Position numbers and translations under genes: made by a program. Shown here in pieces: positions 18,314-27,998 of a stretch of DNA of 64,000 nucleotides. The notes beneath the pieces were generated by a model. The model was not told where the DNA came from. It ran no database searches and saw only the letters and a list, made by a program, of their open reading frames with translations. Origin of the DNA: Verrucomicrobiia bacterium (lineage in GTDB: Bacteria; Verrucomicrobiota; Verrucomicrobiia; Limisphaerales; UBA8199); the NCBI GenBank assembly GCA_035946615.1, contig DASYZB010000074.1, forward strand, positions 1 to 64,000, given 5' to 3'. Each line of letters opens with the position of its first letter. Positions within the stretch are counted from its first letter, which is position 1.

Positions 18314-18634
18314 TCAGGCGGCGATGGGGGCGATTTGAATCGCGCGTTCGACAACCTCCACCAGGCGCCAGCGTTTCGTCTTGGACAGCGGGCGGGTCTC
18401 CTCGATTCGCACCCGATCCCCAACTTTGGCCTCGCCCTTCTCGTCGTGGGCATAGAATTTCTTGTAACCGGTCACCACTTTCTTGTACTTGGGATGGGGA
18501 AACCGGCGCTCGACGCGCACGATGATGGTTTTGGTCATCTTGTTTGAGATGACCTTGCCCACGCGCTCTTTGCGCTGGGCTCGCGAACTCGGAGCCGCTG
18601 CCGCTGCTGTCGGGGTGTCAATAGTTTCAGACAT
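18314..18634 (-). CDS. rpsQ: 30S ribosomal protein S17
   Basis: The 106-residue OB-fold protein has the core [22 protein letters not shown] and [30 protein letters not shown] Ala/Thr/Pro-rich N-terminal extension of about 20 residues precedes it. It lies 9 bp after rpmC. Confidence 0.96.
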   Translation of the reverse strand: MSETIDTPTAAAAAPSSRAQRKERVGKVISNKMTKTIIVRVERRFPHPKYKKVVTGYKKFYAHDEKGEAKVGDRVRIEETRPLSKTKRWRLVEVVERAIQIAPIAA

Positions 18635-18643
18635 AGAAAATGG

Positions 18644-18850
18644 TTAGGCGGCCTTTCTGCGCAAAGCCGAGAGGCGGGTTTCGATGCGGGCGATGTCGCG
18701 GCGCAAGGTGTGCAGGCGCGCCGGCTTTTCCAATTGCGCGCTGGCCTGCTGCAAACGCAGGTTGAAAAGCTCCTGGCGAAGGTTCCTGCCATCCGCCAGC
18801 AATTCCTCGAACGTTTTTTCCTGAATCTCTTTTCTCTGGGATTTCTTCAT
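18644..18850 (-). CDS. rpmC: 50S ribosomal protein L29
   Basis: The 68-residue helical-hairpin protein starts at MKKSQRKEIQEKTFEELLAD; an in-frame extension to 18952 would run into rplP and is rejected. The motif NLRLQQASAQLEKPARLHTLRRDIARIETRL is typical of L29. It sits 4 bp after rplP. Confidence 0.94.
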   Translation of the reverse strand: MKKSQRKEIQEKTFEELLADGRNLRQELFNLRLQQASAQLEKPARLHTLRRDIARIETRLSALRRKAA

Positions 18851-18854
18851 GACT

Positions 18855-19274
18855 TTAGCCGATGCGATGGCGGGAAATGAATTTGGTTTTAATCGGCAGC
18901 TTCGTAGCGGCCAACCGGAGCGACTCGCGCGCGACCGCTTCGGTAACGCCATCCACCTCGAAGAGAATGTTTGCCGGCCGTATCACAGCCACCCAGGATT
19001 CCAGGGGCCCTTTGCCTTTGCCCATCCGGGTTTCCAGCGGCTTCTTGGTGTATGATTTTTGTGGGAAAACCCGAATCCACATCTTGCCGTGCCGCTTCAT
19101 ATTACGGGCAATGGCGACGCGGGCGGCCTCCAATTGCTTGGTGTCAAGCCAGCAGCGTTGCAACGCCATTAATCCATACTCGCCAAAGGCCACGGTCTGG
19201 CCCCGCGAAGCTATCCCGGCCCGGCTGCCCCGGTGCATCTTGCGGTACTTCACTCTTTCGGGAATCATTGGCAT
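18855..19274 (-). CDS. rplP: 50S ribosomal protein L16
   Basis: The 139-residue protein begins MPMIPERVKYRKMHRGSRAG and has WIRVFPQKSYTKKPLETRMGKGKG, the region that reaches towards the peptidyl transferase centre. Canonical length and order between rpsC and rpmC. Confidence 0.97.
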   Translation of the reverse strand: MPMIPERVKYRKMHRGSRAGIASRGQTVAFGEYGLMALQRCWLDTKQLEAARVAIARNMKRHGKMWIRVFPQKSYTKKPLETRMGKGKGPLESWVAVIRPANILFEVDGVTEAVARESLRLAATKLPIKTKFISRHRIG

Positions 19275-19290
19275 AAAAAATTCCTTCTAC

Positions 19291-19989
19291 TCAAATCGAG
19301 CTGGCCACCGGTTCTGGCCGTGGCGGAAATTCGGACGGCGGTTGGCCGGGTAGAGGCTTGGTGCCTTTGGCTTCGCCTTTGCAAACCCAGCATTTAATCC
19401 CCAGCTTGCCATAGACCGTGTGGGCCTCCGCAAACCCGTAGTCGATATCCGCCCGCAACGTGTGCAGCGGAACCCGGCCCCAGTGATATTGCTCGACGCG
19501 GGCCAGTTCCGCGCCGCCCAAACGGCCCGCGCAACGTATCTTGATCCCCTCAGCCCCAAAATCCTTCGCCGTCTGCAGTGCCTTCTTCATCGCCCGCCGA
19601 AACGAAACGCGCCGCTCCAATTGGAGGGCGACGTTTTCAGCAACGAGCTGGGCATCAGTTTCGGGGTGCTTGATTTCAATAATATCAACGTAAATCTCCT
19701 TGCCCGTCATCTTGCTAAGCTCTTCCTTGAGTTTGTCGATCTCCGCACCTTTCCGCCCAATGACGATCCCTGGCCGAGCTGTCAGAATCGTTATGCGGCA
19801 CCGGTTGGCCGCGCGCTCGATGAGTATCTTGGGCACCGACGCGCTCTCGAGCTTCTTCTTCAGCAGCTCGCGAATCTCGCGGTCCTCGGTCAGGAGTTTG
19901 CCGAATTCCTTTTTGCCCGCATACCATTTGGAACGCCAGTCATGATTGACCGCGATGCGCAGACCGATTGGATTAGTTTTCTGTCCCAT
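19291..19989 (-). CDS. rpsC: 30S ribosomal protein S3
   Basis: The 232-residue protein begins [14 protein letters not shown], has a KH domain with the GRKG loop ([19 protein letters not shown]) and the C-terminal domain [16 protein letters not shown]. It ends in a short Pro-rich tail. It follows rplV by 38 bp. Confidence 0.97.
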   Translation of the reverse strand: MGQKTNPIGLRIAVNHDWRSKWYAGKKEFGKLLTEDREIRELLKKKLESASVPKILIERAANRCRITILTARPGIVIGRKGAEIDKLKEELSKMTGKEIYVDIIEIKHPETDAQLVAENVALQLERRVSFRRAMKKALQTAKDFGAEGIKIRCAGRLGGAELARVEQYHWGRVPLHTLRADIDYGFAEAHTVYGKLGIKCWVCKGEAKGTKPLPGQPPSEFPPRPEPVASSI

Positions 19990-20027
19990 ATCAAACGTGG
20001 CTCGATGGAGGAGTGGGGTGGTGGAGT

Positions 20028-20381
20028 TTATTCATCGGACAAAACGATTTTGATATGGCAATTGCGCTTGAGAATAGGACCGGCCGAGCCGCGGGCTTTG
20101 GGGGTGAACCGCCGGAGGGTCGAGGCCGTTTGGGCCAGGGCTTCCTTGATGACCAGCCGGTCGGTCTTCATCGCGCTGTAATCCTTGTGGTGCGTCTTGA
20201 GGTCCTCGGCATTGGCAATGGCCGATTGGAGCGTCTTGGCCACCAACCGCGCCCCTTTTCGAGGCGTGACCCCCAGGGCCGCCTGGGCTTGCGCGGCAGG
20301 CAAACCCTGAATCTGGCGAACCACTTCGCGCATCTTTTGGGCCGACATGCGCACATTCTTGGTGATGGCTTGGACTTCCAT
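20028..20381 (-). CDS. rplV: 50S ribosomal protein L22
   Basis: The 117-residue protein contains [20 protein letters not shown] and the beta-hairpin that lines the exit tunnel ([21 protein letters not shown]). It lies 5 bp after rpsS. Confidence 0.96.
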   Translation of the reverse strand: MEVQAITKNVRMSAQKMREVVRQIQGLPAAQAQAALGVTPRKGARLVAKTLQSAIANAEDLKTHHKDYSAMKTDRLVIKEALAQTASTLRRFTPKARGSAGPILKRNCHIKIVLSDE

Positions 20382-20386
20382 AAGCT

Positions 20387-20668
20387 TTACTTGGCTTCCG
20401 CCTTCGCCGTGTGGGCGCCGTGTTTCTTGAACGTCCGCGTCGGAGAAAACTCTCCCAGCCGGTGGCCGACCATGTTTTCGGTCACAAACACCGGGTTAAA
20501 TATCTTGCCGTTGTGGACGGTGAAGGTCAGGCCCACGAAATCCGGTGTGATCATCGACCGGCGCGACCAGGTCTTGATCGGCGTTTTGGATTTCGTGTCC
20601 TTCGCCTTCTGGATTTTCTCCAGCAAATGCCCATCCACAAACGGGCCCTTTTTAATTGAGCGTCCCAT
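20387..20668 (-). CDS. rpsS: 30S ribosomal protein S19
   Basis: The 93-residue small-subunit head protein begins [19 protein letters not shown] and has [22 protein letters not shown] and [19 protein letters not shown]. It lies 13 bp after rplB. Confidence 0.97.
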   Translation of the reverse strand: MGRSIKKGPFVDGHLLEKIQKAKDTKSKTPIKTWSRRSMITPDFVGLTFTVHNGKIFNPVFVTENMVGHRLGEFSPTRTFKKHGAHTAKAEAK

Positions 20669-20681
20669 AATTACAAAATGT

Positions 20682-21536
20682 TCACACGTTCTTCATCGGA
20701 CGGCCATCGCGGCGGACCAGAATAAAGCGATTCGAGTATTTCTTCTTTTCCCGCGTGCGGTACCCCTTGGCCAACAGCCCCCAAGGTGAGGTCAATTGCT
20801 GCCAGCCGCCGCCTGACTTGGATTTGCCGGCCCCGCCCCCATTCGGGTGATCCACCGGGTTGCGCGATACCCCACGGTTAATTGGCCGGATTCCCCGGTG
20901 CCGTGACCGGCCCGCTTTGCCCAAAACCACATTCTCGTGCTCGGTATTGCCTACCTGGCCGATAGTCGCGTAGCAATTCTCATTGAACCTGCGGATTTCT
21001 CCCGAAGGCAGCCGGATTTGCGCATACCCTTCGTCGCGGGACATCAGCATTGCAGAGGCCCCTGCCGTGCGGACCATCTGGGCGCCCCGACCGGGAGTCA
21101 GCTCTATATTATGAATCGGCATTCCAACCGGCACCGAGCGCAGGGGCAGGCTATTGCCAAGGTCCGGAGGAGCCGTCGGGCCGCTCATTAGCCGAGCCCC
21201 CACCTGCAGCCCATTGGGCGCGATGATATACGCCTTCTCGCCATCTTTGTACTCCAGCAATGCCAGCCGCGCCGTGCGGCCAGGGTCATATTCGATCGCC
21301 GCCACGGTGGCTTCCACGCCATGCTTCTTGCGTTTGAAATCCACCAACCGCGTCTTCTGCTTATGACCCCCGCCAATACCCCGAGCCGTGACGCGACCGT
21401 AGGCATTACGCCCCCCGGTGCGCTTGCGGGTCTCGACCAGTTCCTTTTCAGGTTTGGTCTTTGTTATGTCGCTGTAATCCGCATACGCAATATAACGCGT
21501 AGATGGCGTCAGCGGTCTAAATGTCTTTACTGGCAT
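20682..21536 (-). CDS. rplB: 50S ribosomal protein L2
   Basis: The 284-residue peptidyl-transferase-centre protein begins [18 protein letters not shown] and contains [16 protein letters not shown] and the conserved [17 protein letters not shown] near the C-terminus. The ATG at 21536 is preceded by GGGAT; an in-frame TTG three codons upstream is disfavoured. It heads the run of genes down to rplQ. Its normal upstream partner rplW is 25 kb away, and a separate promoter precedes it. Confidence 0.97.
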   Translation of the reverse strand: MPVKTFRPLTPSTRYIAYADYSDITKTKPEKELVETRKRTGGRNAYGRVTARGIGGGHKQKTRLVDFKRKKHGVEATVAAIEYDPGRTARLALLEYKDGEKAYIIAPNGLQVGARLMSGPTAPPDLGNSLPLRSVPVGMPIHNIELTPGRGAQMVRTAGASAMLMSRDEGYAQIRLPSGEIRRFNENCYATIGQVGNTEHENVVLGKAGRSRHRGIRPINRGVSRNPVDHPNGGGAGKSKSGGGWQQLTSPWGLLAKGYRTREKKKYSNRFILVRRDGRPMKNV

Positions 21537-21670
21537 AAATCCCAATCAGTTACGGTCCCAAGTCAGCTACTTGGAGAGCGGAGCCATCAATCCTGCCCCC
21601 AGATGGGCGGCCAGTTATCGGTTCCGCAGGTTATGCTGTCCGCACCCGAGCCGGGTGAAACGGAGCCGGG

Positions 21671-21698
21671 AATATAGCAAACGCGATTCCACATGCAA
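21671..21698 (-). promoter_or_regulatory. Sigma-70-type promoter of the L2-L17 gene run
   Basis: On the minus strand, -35 TTGCAT (21698-21693) and -10 TATATT (21676-21671) are separated by 16 bp and followed by a GC-rich discriminator (CCCGGCTCCG). The leader to rplB is about 128 nt and contains a hairpin with arms ACCCG/CGGGT. Both boxes, the spacing and the downstream leader closely match the promoter in front of rpsJ (48520-48547). Prediction from sequence only. Confidence 0.65.
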
Positions 21699-21717
21699 TA
21701 GATATTTAAAAGTTTTT

Positions 21718-21824
21718 TGTAATGCCTCAGTGACCGACTACGGGGCTGCCGGCTGAAGCCGGCGTTCCGGACGCGCGGAACGCCGCCTTTAGGCGGCAGC
21801 GCCCGCCGTCACTAACCGATTACA
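21718..21824 (+). repeat. MITE-like palindromic interspersed repeat, copy 1
   Basis: The element of about 107 bp has ends of the form TGTAAT-N5-AGTGAC and its inverse GTCACT-N5-ATTACA. Inside are three consecutive perfect hairpins: GCCGGC-TGAA-GCCGGC, arms GGCGTTCCG/CGGAACGCC, and GCCGCC-TTTA-GGCGGC. A nearly identical copy lies in the opposite orientation at 53059-53161. No coding capacity and no clear target duplication were seen. It is flanked by T-rich runs. Confidence 0.85.
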
Positions 21825-22060
21825 GATTTTTGAAGCCCCCCGGTCCAGGGGGCAGTTCGCTCCTCCTTCCTCCTCGCGAGGAGAGCACCGCGTAGGGGTG
21901 CCCCGAGGCCAAAGGCCTCGCTTATACCAGCCCAGGGCCAGCGCCGTGGGAAGAGAAACCAACACTCCGCCTGCACGCCTACGGCCTGCCTCATAGAGCC
22001 CTCTATAAAGCAGGCCGCTTGACTTAGGTTTTACAAGAGTTTTCCGGCGGCTGCGACGGA
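21825..22060. repeat. Non-coding stretch with short palindromes
   Basis: No gene is supported here. The stretch holds two perfect short palindromes, CTCCTCGCGAGGAG at 21870-21883 and CGAGGCC-AAA-GGCCTCG at 21904-21920. The composition resembles interspersed intergenic repeats rather than coding sequence. It continues directly from the MITE-like element up to the GIY-YIG gene. Confidence 0.45.
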
Positions 22061-22103
22061 TGCTTTCCAAAAGCAATTGTTTGGACTAACCTTGCGTGCC
22101 CCG

Positions 22104-22883
22104 ATGGCGCAAATGCTCCTCATCCCGGATGCGCGGCCGCTCGAACAGCGGCTGGTTCGGAAGTTTTTTCGCAAAACGCCCCGGCGGCCGGGGGTTTACC
22201 TGATGAAAGATGCCGCCGAGAAAGTGGTTTACGTCGGCAAGGCCAAAGACCTCCGGCAGCGATTGAACAACTATCGAGTCGCCAACCCCGACCGGATGCC
22301 CCGCCGCCATCTGCGAATGCTTCGCGAGGTGATGCGGATCGAGTTCCAGTTTTGTGCCAATGAAACCCCGGCCTTGGCGCGCGAAGCCCATCTGTTGCGC
22401 TCGCTCAAGCCAAAATTCAACCGGGCCGGTGTCTGGCCCGGCAAGGCCCGCTTTCTGGTTTGGCGGGTGCGACACACCCTGTTGGAAATGTCGGTCGTGG
22501 AAACGCCCCAACCGGGGTGGCAACGCATTGGTCCGCTGGGCAGCAACGCTGTTCACCTGCACCGGGCTTTGGTGCGACTGTTCTGGCTCGCTCTCAATCC
22601 CGCGCGCGCACTGGCCGGCCTGCCGGCGGGGTGGGTGCACGGACACTTCATGGGCACGACTGCGCTTCACTGCGACCGCTCAACGGACGAGCTTTGCAAT
22701 GCGCTCGAAATGTTCTTTTGGGGCACACCCAGCGAATTCATGTCGTGGCTCGAATCAAAATACGCGCAACGCATATCGGCATTTGAGCGTAGCGCAATCA
22801 AATGCGACTTGCAGATGCTCGAGGAATTCGCACAGAGGCAGCAGAAACAAAAAGAAAACCGATGCCAGTTGGCACTGCTGTGA
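22104..22883 (+). CDS. Solo GIY-YIG nuclease (UvrC N-domain-like)
   Basis: The protein (259 residues from the ATG at 22104) starts with a UvrC/Cho-like GIY-YIG domain: GVY at 30-32, YVG at 43-45, catalytic Arg near 51-53, Glu94 in LAREAHLLRSLKPKFN and Asn106. The UvrBC-interaction, RNase H-like and helix-hairpin-helix domains of UvrC are absent. The C-terminal 150 residues match no domain I recognise. It probably nicks DNA, possibly as an accessory repair nuclease like Cho, but this is inference. Start uncertain: a TTG at 22077 and an ATG at 22113 are in frame, and no ribosome-binding site is evident. Confidence 0.75.
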   Translation: MAQMLLIPDARPLEQRLVRKFFRKTPRRPGVYLMKDAAEKVVYVGKAKDLRQRLNNYRVANPDRMPRRHLRMLREVMRIEFQFCANETPALAREAHLLRSLKPKFNRAGVWPGKARFLVWRVRHTLLEMSVVETPQPGWQRIGPLGSNAVHLHRALVRLFWLALNPARALAGLPAGWVHGHFMGTTALHCDRSTDELCNALEMFFWGTPSEFMSWLESKYAQRISAFERSAIKCDLQMLEEFAQRQQKQKENRCQLALL

Positions 22884-22991
22884 CCGGCAAGAAGGTTCAA
22901 AAGCCTGAACGCAGCGCGCAAGTGTCTGCCCTTAAACCGAAACTCGCACGCACGCCGTGAGCGTGCTCTTCGTTTCGCACAACTCGTGAAG

Positions 22992-23255
22992 TCAGTCTGG
23001 CTCGGGGCGGGTGGTTTTCAGTTCACCGCGCACAAAACTCACAACCCGCGCCTGGGAGTCATCCTCCCCAGGAGCAACAATCGTCAAACGAACGGTGGTT
23101 CCCGCAGGACCTCGAATCAATGCAACCGCTTGTGCAAGCCTGTCCACGTGCACGGGAACGGCCGGCCCGTCTTTCTGGGCGACTGCTATGATTCGATCAC
23201 CCACGTGGACGTCCTCGCGAGCAGCGGCTGGGGAACCCTTCTTCGAACGCGGCAT
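22992..23255 (-). pseudogene. PDZ-domain fragment of a C-terminal processing protease
   Basis: The 87-residue frame reads VHVGDRIIAVAQ, AVALIRGPAGTTVRLTIV and VSFVRGELK, matching the PDZ domain of tail-specific (Prc/CtpA) proteases, which measures secreted proteins for cleavage. Neither the upstream N-terminal region nor the serine-lysine protease domain is present on either side. It is most likely a remnant; a free-standing 87-residue PDZ protein is the alternative. The 150 bp upstream (to 23408) show no gene. Confidence 0.5.
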
Positions 23256-23408
23256 ACGGCGCAGCGTACAAAAACAATTAATTCCTCAATTGGTTAGTCC
23301 ATTGGATGTCCGTGCCCGCGAGAAATGCGGTTAGCACATCTCTCCGAATCCTTCAGCTTCGCGGGAGTCGGGTCCTGACATAATTGACGTGGTATTCGTC
23401 AGTTTCCA

Positions 23409-24125
23409 TTATTCGCCCAGGTTATGCCGAAGCAACGCGTTCAATTTCGATGGCGACAACACCGTAACGGTTTTGCCTTTGACTGCGATCAGCTTTTGTC
23501 CACGGAACTTTGCGAGCGTGCGTGAGAAGGTTTCGGTGACCGTGCCGAGCTCCGCCGCCAGCACACGCTTGGCGCTCGTCAATTCGATTGCCACGGGTGT
23601 CTTGCCCAGCGGATCAGCGCAGCGCTTCACGAGCCAGTTTGCCAGACGCGTTTCGACATCCTTTAATGCCAGGTCTTCAAGCTGCCCCACCAGCACCCGC
23701 AAATGGCTGCTCATCGAGCCAAGCATCCGCAGCGCCAGTTCCGGCTGGCGCCTGAGCAAGCCGAGAATGCCCTCCTTTTGCACGAGCAAAACCTGCGTCG
23801 GCTCCAGGGCTCGCGCGTCGGCTGGATAACCGGTGGCCGAGGCCAGGGCCACTTCGGCAAAGGAATCGCCCGTGCGAAAAACGTGGATGATCTGCTCCTT
23901 GCCGGTGGCGCTGACGCGATGGACGTTCACGGCGCCGCGTTGCACGACGTAGAATCCGCGCGCCGGATCGCCTTCGTGGAAGAGATACTCGCCCTTGTCG
24001 AGCGATTTCACAACCGTGACCTCCGCGATGTTTTCCAAATCCGCCCGCGCCAGCCCCGCGAAAAGCTGACAGGTCCGCAACGAGCTAATAATCGCTGTTT
24101 TCTTGAATTCGGCCAGCACCGACAT
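23409..24125 (-). CDS. Crp/Fnr-family transcriptional regulator
   Basis: The 238-residue protein has a cyclic-nucleotide-binding-type beta-barrel (GEYLFHEGDPARGFYVVQRGAVNVHR, GDSFAEVAL; about residues 40-120), a long dimer helix and a C-terminal winged helix (LAAELGTVTETFSRTLAKF). The four N-terminal/central cysteines that hold the Fe-S cluster of FNR are absent, so an oxygen-sensing cluster is unlikely; a DNR/NnrR-like haem or NO sensor or a Crp-like sensor are options. It is divergent from the YgbA_NO gene, and an FNR/DNR-type box lies in the shared gap. ATG at 24125 preferred over an in-frame TTG upstream. Confidence 0.88.
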   Translation of the reverse strand: MSVLAEFKKTAIISSLRTCQLFAGLARADLENIAEVTVVKSLDKGEYLFHEGDPARGFYVVQRGAVNVHRVSATGKEQIIHVFRTGDSFAEVALASATGYPADARALEPTQVLLVQKEGILGLLRRQPELALRMLGSMSSHLRVLVGQLEDLALKDVETRLANWLVKRCADPLGKTPVAIELTSAKRVLAAELGTVTETFSRTLAKFRGQKLIAVKGKTVTVLSPSKLNALLRHNLGE

Positions 24126-24247
24126 GGCCCCATTCAAGCAGCCTTGCGCCAAAGGTAAATCAGCCAGTCGCTGCCCGTGCCGCGTTCGACTTTGCTGGCG
24201 AAGCCACCAAGTTGCGCTTTTCGTTGCGACACCAATTCATCAGGACC

Positions 24248-24261
24248 TTGACCTGCATCAA
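24248..24261 (+). promoter_or_regulatory. FNR/DNR-type operator
   Basis: TTGACCTGCATCAA matches the dyad TTGAC-N4-ATCAA recognised by FNR/DNR-family regulators. It lies in the divergent gap between a Crp/Fnr regulator and a YgbA_NO gene. A class II activation site centred 41.5 bp before transcription start would place the start near 24296, giving a leader of about 60 nt to the ATG at 24356. Confidence 0.7.
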
Positions 24262-24355
24262 ATATCTCCAATGCAGGGCGTGCGAGAGTTAGAGCATGAA
24301 TACGAGCGCCCAACCAGCCTTCCGGGCCGGCATTGCCTCCGCTGACCGGAAACCC

Positions 24356-24703
24356 ATGGCCGATTTTGCGAGCAAACGATCAACCCGCGAATGGAAAACG
24401 ATGGAGACGATGATCCACATTCATTGCCGGGACTATCATCAGCCGGACGGAACACTATGCGCCGAATGTCAGGGACTGCTGGATTACGCCACAATGCGGT
24501 TAGAACGTTGCCGGTTTGGCGCACAAAAGCCGACTTGCGCGAGATGCCCCGTACATTGCTACCAGCGCACCCGCCGTGAACAGGTCAAGGCCGTAATGCG
24601 CTATGCCGGTCCGCGCATGGTCTGGGAACATCCAGTCATGAGTTTGTGCCATTGGCTGGACGGATTGCGCAGAGGAAAGAGCTGCGATGGGTCCTCTATT
24701 TGA
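24356..24703 (+). CDS. Nitrous oxide-stimulated promoter family protein (YgbA_NO)
   Basis: The protein carries the cysteine-rich YgbA_NO family signature: IHIHCRDYH, LCAECQGLLDYA, RLERCRFGAQKPTCARCPVHCY and AVMRYAGPRMVWEHPVM. The seven or so Cys residues suggest metal binding. In enteric bacteria ygbA is induced by nitric oxide and supports growth under nitrosative stress. Here the divergent Crp/Fnr regulator and the TTGAC-N4-ATCAA box support a similar NO or low-oxygen response. The start at 24356 (115 residues) agrees with family length and the operator position; 24296 (135 residues) is the longest alternative. Confidence 0.82.
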   Translation: MADFASKRSTREWKTMETMIHIHCRDYHQPDGTLCAECQGLLDYATMRLERCRFGAQKPTCARCPVHCYQRTRREQVKAVMRYAGPRMVWEHPVMSLCHWLDGLRRGKSCDGSSI

Positions 24704-27046
24704 CTTGGCCAGAGCTTTCCCCGGGAGCGTTTGACTCCTGTTCGCACTCAGCCAGCAACCGCCTGTAAGCCTGGCGGGCATGCTCATAAGCCTGTTGCGC
24801 CTCCTCCAATTCATCCGGTTTGATGAACTGACGCTTCTAGGACCAACAGCGGTCCACCCCGTCGAGGCACCATTGGGCGCTGCGCCTCGATGCGCGAATC
24901 GGTCTTCCACCCACCAGCACGAAAATGGGATTGGTATGGGATGAGGGCAGAATCCGCAACGCCACCCAACTGCTCCGTTCAATGCGGGTCTGAAATTGCA
25001 CGTCCCTCAGGGTGCCGTCGGCAACGAGGTTTTGCCGGGCCACAGGGTATCCGTTCACAACCAGTTCGAGCGGCGCCTCGCGCGTGTTGCCAATGCGGGC
25101 CCGTTCGATATCCCAGTAGGGCTTCTCGTTGTAGGGACGCTTTTGCAAATCGGGATTGGGCTGGGGGTCCAGCAACGCTGCGACGCGGGCCGTGACGTTC
25201 ACAATGGCGGGCGTTTGCAGGTCAAACTGGCTGCCCTTTTCGCCCATGGCAACGCCGTTGATTTTGAAATCGAGCAGGTGGCTCCGACCGTCGCTGACGT
25301 AATTGCGCCCCTGGCGTATGCCCTCGCACCAGGCGCTGTAGATCAGCTTGCCGGTCAGCTTCACGTAGGACCGGCCCAAGCCAACCCGGTCCCAATAAAT
25401 GCAGGGGAAATCGGTCTCCCCGCTGACCCGGGTGCGAAAGCCGACATTCAGGGTGTGATACCACATGTTCAACTCCCAGACGTAAGGTGTATCAACCAGC
25501 GACATGAAATCCACCGCCGGCGCCAGGTGACCGTCGGGCCCGGGCACCAGGTGGGTCACGTCCACAATGTACTCATTGGCCCCAATCCCGCTGTAAGGCG
25601 GAACAATGTAATTGGGCAGCTCCGAGGTCTGGACTTCCAGGCCCCAGCCCGAGTGCGCCGGGCCGCAAACGGCTCCCTGTTTTCTGGCCCATTTCAATGT
25701 GTTTAATCCCAGCGTGGGCCAATGCTTGTCGGAATTACCCCCCGGATAGATTTCCTGCTTGAGATTGAGCAACACCAGGTGCCCGGACTCATGCGAGCCG
25801 AACCCGGAGACTTCGATATCATAATGCAGCAGGTATGGATACCGGGAGACCGCATCGTCTTTCCCGGTAAAGAATTGCTTTTGGAAATCAAAGCAAGGGC
25901 CCCAGGTCAAGTTGCAGCCGACTTTCAAGTCCTCCCCCTGGCAATGCCGGTACATGTCGGCTGGGAGCACCCCTTCAGTTGGCTGGCTGTAATGGGCGCA
26001 GCCGGCGGCGTGAATATGGTGGTCGCCCGACCACCAGCCCAACCGCGATGGATCGATCCAACGCTCGAGCTGGAATGTCGGTCTCAGGTCGGCGCCCTCG
26101 ATGCGCAGGGCCTGGGTTCGAACCAGGTACTCCGGCCCGCGCGAGTACTCGATGTTGTATTGGCCATCGGGCAAGCGGACCTCTTCCCCGTCGGCCCGGT
26201 ACACCTGGGGTTGAAATGCGAAATCCGGGGCCAGGCGCTTGGCTTGTGCCGGATAGACCCGCTGTTGAGGGTCGCGAATAATAAACATGGCGGTTGTGGG
26301 CCTTTTGTTTTCATCCAGACATGAAAACGCAACCGATGCGCCGGCGCGCATTGAAACAGCACGTCCAGTTCGTTGCGGAATCCCAGGTCCTGCGCGCCCT
26401 GGCCCACATCGAAGGCCAGCTTGGCCTCGCGCCGGCCCGAGTCGCGGCTGTAGAGCGAAACGACACGGTATTCCAGGCCAAGGCCACTGAGGGATTTTTG
26501 GAGCGGTTGTTTATCGAACGATTCGAGGTCAAGCCAAAGCTGGTTCGCCGGCAGACGGGGTTTTGCCTGGCCGTAATAGCGGTCCGAAGCGGTGCGTTCC
26601 CCGGGTGAATCATGCACCGACAGGGCGTTTGGGCTGACGACGCGCAATGGGGCGGTGGCTCCGGCATCGTTTTGGACCTTGATGAGAAATGTGCGCCATC
26701 CTTTCTCGACCAGGGCGGGCGCGGCAGGTCCTTGGACGACCTTGACGCGCATTTCGGCATTGATTACCACTGCCGCAAGGCAATGGACATCCAAAACCGC
26801 CTGAATGCCGGCCAGCGTCTTTTGCGCATCGGGATCGGAGGCCGCCTTTTCGATGGCCTCGCGTTCGGCTTCCAGCAAGGGCGCGCCCAACAATGAGAGG
26901 GCCTCCTCGACTCGATGGACCTGGGCAACCAGCGGCTGGGCTTCGACGCCGCTGACGAGCGGAAGGGCCGGTTGGGCCGCCACAGTGTTTGGACACAAAA
27001 CCGCGGCAGCAAGGACCGTGGCGCCACAGCAAATGGAACGCAGCAT
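24696..27046 (-). pseudogene. CehA/McbA-like (PHP-type) metallohydrolase, broken by frameshift and amber codon
   Basis: The gene encoded an exported protein of about 780 residues. The signal peptide (ATVLAAAVLCPNTVAA) and N-terminal domain lie in one frame (27046 to about 26320). The metallohydrolase domain with GWWSGDHHIHAAGCAHY lies in another (about 26320-24840). A one-base deletion near 26314-26320 separates FHV from DENKRPTTA. The second frame then hits TAG at 24839-24837. Beyond it the same frame continues 46 more codons with coding character (KRQFIKPDELEEAQQAYEHA and onward) to a stop at 24696, consistent with CAG-to-TAG. Such proteins occur in Planctomycetes and Verrucomicrobia; substrate unknown. 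The restored end overlaps the YgbA_NO gene by 8 bp, tail to tail. Confidence 0.75.
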
Positions 27047-27236
27047 AGTGAGTGGCTCTATGTTAGCGCAGGAGGCGTTCTTTTTCAACGCGGAGTGTCC
27101 TGCCGCATTACGGAGGGACGAGCTCACGGCTGCCCCGCCGAAGCTGTGCGAAGGCGGGCGTGTCCCCAATCCTGCCGCGAACTCGTTCAAGAAAACGTGT
27201 TACCTTTTCCCATCCTCGGACATTATTGATTAGAAC

Positions 27237-27700
27237 ATGACCGACGACATGGCATTATTACAGGAGTTCGCCCGCAGCGGTTCCGAGGAGGCCTTCGCCA
27301 CCCTCGTGTCTCGCCACATCAATCTCGTTTACTCCGTTGCCCTGCGAGAGGTCCGCGACGCTCATGTTGCGCAGGAACTGACGCAAGTGGTTTTCAGCCT
27401 GCTAGCGCAAAAAGCAGATTCGCTCAACCCAAAGACGATTCTCTCAGGCTGGCTCTGGCGCACCACCCGGAACGCCTCCTCGGCAGCTCTGAGAACCCAA
27501 CGCCGCCGCGAACAGCGCGAGCAACAAGCCTATATGCAAGCGCAGTTGAATGAACCGGAACCCGATGTCTGGACACAAATCGAACCCCTGCTGGAAACGG
27601 CCATAGCCCAACTCGGAGAAAAAGACCACGACGCGGTGGTGCTGCGGTTCACCGAAGGCCACAGTTTCAAAGAAGTTAGCGCGGCCCTGGGCACCAGCAA
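27237..27700 (+). pseudogene. Truncated ECF-type sigma factor
   Basis: The first 155 codons or so match verrucomicrobial sigma-70-like ECF factors: region 2 (SEEAFATLVSRHINLVYSVALREVRD, ELTQVVFSLLA, LSGWLWRTTRNAS) and the start of region 4 (LGEKDHDAVVLRFTEGHSFKEVSAALGTS). Similarity stops in the recognition helix: the expected AGAKMRVNRAL is replaced by AGAGMATPTPRP. The rest of the frame (about 27710-27990) is unrelated and then enters an oxidoreductase fragment. Without a complete region 4.2, -35 recognition is not expected. The large C-terminal membrane and cargo domains of this class are missing. Confidence 0.6.
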
Positions 27701-27998
27701 AGCCGGAGCTGGAATGGCGACTCCAACTCCCCGGCCTGCAATTATGAGCCGCCGACCAGTTACGATTACGATTGGGATGGAAAATGACGCTTTCCTTTTC
27801 CTCACGCAATTCGGTCCTTGCCCGATTCATCGCAAACATTACGATCCTGTTCACGTCCTCCTCGAGGGCGGCGAACTGGCCGAGTCTCAATCTCGACCTG
27901 CTGTTTTCCGAAGGGATTCCCTCGCCGCCAAACCCGGCTCGAGCTTTGGACAACCGGACCGAATAATCCCGCCGGCCCCGGGGGCCGGGCGGATGCTT

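Noticed and set aside
24837-24839. Amber codon as programmed readthrough or recoding
   Set aside because: A frameshift in the same gene makes simple decay (or sequence error) more likely than recoding.
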